From contig JAQGMD010000075.1 in assembly GCA_028292565.1 (NCBI GenBank), forward strand, positions 1 through 6,145: DNA of 6,145 bases. The letters are read 5' to 3'. Positions 5,664 through 6,145 of this stretch are shown one piece after another. Every line of letters begins with the position of its first letter. Within the stretch, counting starts at the first letter, position 1. Source of the stretch: Burkholderia sp. GTDB taxonomy: Bacteria > Pseudomonadota > Gammaproteobacteria > Burkholderiales > Burkholderiaceae. The notes below the pieces were generated by a model that was given only the letters and a program-made list of their open reading frames with translations, was not told where the DNA came from and ran no database searches. Made by a program: the position numbers and the translations under genes.

Positions 5664-6145
5664 ATGTCCACTCGCCACTTCACCTACTGGCCCAGCCACC
5701 AGCCGCATCACCTCACGGTCCCCGAAACCAACCTCTATTACAACGTAGAAGTATCCGCCGCCCGTTTCCCCGACAAGCCGTACATCATCTTCTACGACAC
5801 CCCGATCACCTTCGCGGAATTCAAGGACGAAACCGAGCGTATCGCCGGTTACCTCGAACAGGTATGCAAGGTAAAGAAAGGCGACCGCGTGCTGCTGTAC
5901 ATGCAAAACAGTCCGCAATTCGCGCTCGCCTATTACGGCATCCTGCGCGCCAACGCGGTCGTAGTGCCGGTCAACCCGATGAACCTGACCGACGAGCTAC
6001 GGCATTACGTGCATGACACCGGCGCGATCACGGCCATCGTTGCACAGGACCTGTATCCGCAAATGCAGCCGTTGCTAGGGCAGGGCCTGGATAACATCAT
6101 CGTAGCAACATACGCCGACTACCTGAAGCGGCCCACCGACCTGAA
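5664..6145 (+). CDS. AMP-dependent acyl-CoA ligase, 5' part
   Basis: The first 160 codons of an ANL-superfamily (AMP-binding) acyl-CoA synthetase, cut by the right edge with no stop codon seen. It begins MSTRHFTYWPSHQPHHLTVP. ETNLYYNVEVSAARFPDKP (21-39), ITFAEFKDE (47-55), KGDRVLLYMQNSPQFALAYY (73-92) and RANAVVVPVNPMN (96-108) are the standard N-terminal steps of long- or medium-chain acyl-CoA ligases. The phosphate-binding loop and catalytic core would lie beyond the window. Such enzymes join a carboxylic acid to CoA using ATP, through an acyl-AMP. ATG 5664 has only a weak AGAG upstream (5653-5656). It is 68 bases after the dehydrogenase, on the same strand, and would supply the CoA esters used by the three upstream enzymes. 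Confidence 0.88.
   Translation, partial: MSTRHFTYWPSHQPHHLTVPETNLYYNVEVSAARFPDKPYIIFYDTPITFAEFKDETERIAGYLEQVCKVKKGDRVLLYMQNSPQFALAYYGILRANAVVVPVNPMNLTDELRHYVHDTGAITAIVAQDLYPQMQPLLGQGLDNIIVATYADYLKRPTDL

Noticed and set aside
1..6145. CRISPR array, tRNA or rRNA gene, insertion sequence, phage or defence gene.
   Set aside because: No evenly spaced repeats, cloverleaf, transposase motif, terminal inverted repeats or known defence domain were seen; the only repeats are short intergenic palindromes.

Overview
The window looks like a chromosomal segment of a GC-rich betaproteobacterium. The order Burkholderiales, perhaps near Oxalobacteraceae, is my guess from codon style, from the catabolic gene set and from the short GC-rich intergenic palindromes; no marker gene proves it. 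There is no RNA gene, insertion sequence, phage gene or CRISPR array.

Layout. (1) Positions 1-329 hold two small divergent genes of unknown function, one cut by the left edge. They share a 58-base intergenic region that carries a perfect TGTGAT-GG-ATCACA dyad. (2) A strong palindrome (349-378) separates them from a convergent, minus-strand gene (390-1505) for a 371-residue protein of the major royal jelly / yellow beta-propeller family. (3) Divergent from that gene is a 57-codon remnant of a zinc-dependent alcohol/formaldehyde dehydrogenase (1672-1845). Its start codon and ribosome binding site are intact, but its N-terminus is joined directly to a piece from near the family's C-terminus, so it is an internally deleted pseudogene. 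Two hairpins (1850-1907) follow. (4) A PaaI-type hotdog thioesterase (1936-2376, minus) is divergent from (5) a plus-strand operon that runs off the right edge: short-chain dehydrogenase (2488-3261), APH-fold phosphotransferase (3278-4357), ACAD10/11-type acyl-CoA dehydrogenase (4372-5595) and the first 160 codons of an acyl-CoA ligase (from 5664).

How the genes fit together. Ligase, SDR, APH-like kinase and ACAD10/11-type dehydrogenase are the same four enzyme types used by the Pseudomonas putida levulinate pathway (LvaE, LvaD, LvaA, LvaC). They also match the kinase and dehydrogenase halves of animal ACAD10/ACAD11. The most economical reading is a route for gamma-oxo or 4-hydroxy acids: activation to the CoA ester, reduction of the 4-oxo group, phosphorylation of the 4-hydroxyl, then elimination of phosphate to give an enoyl-CoA that enters beta-oxidation. 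The thioesterase next door could release stalled CoA esters. The family calls are firm; the pathway and its substrate are inference. Apart from this operon and the pseudogene, the region is ordinary.
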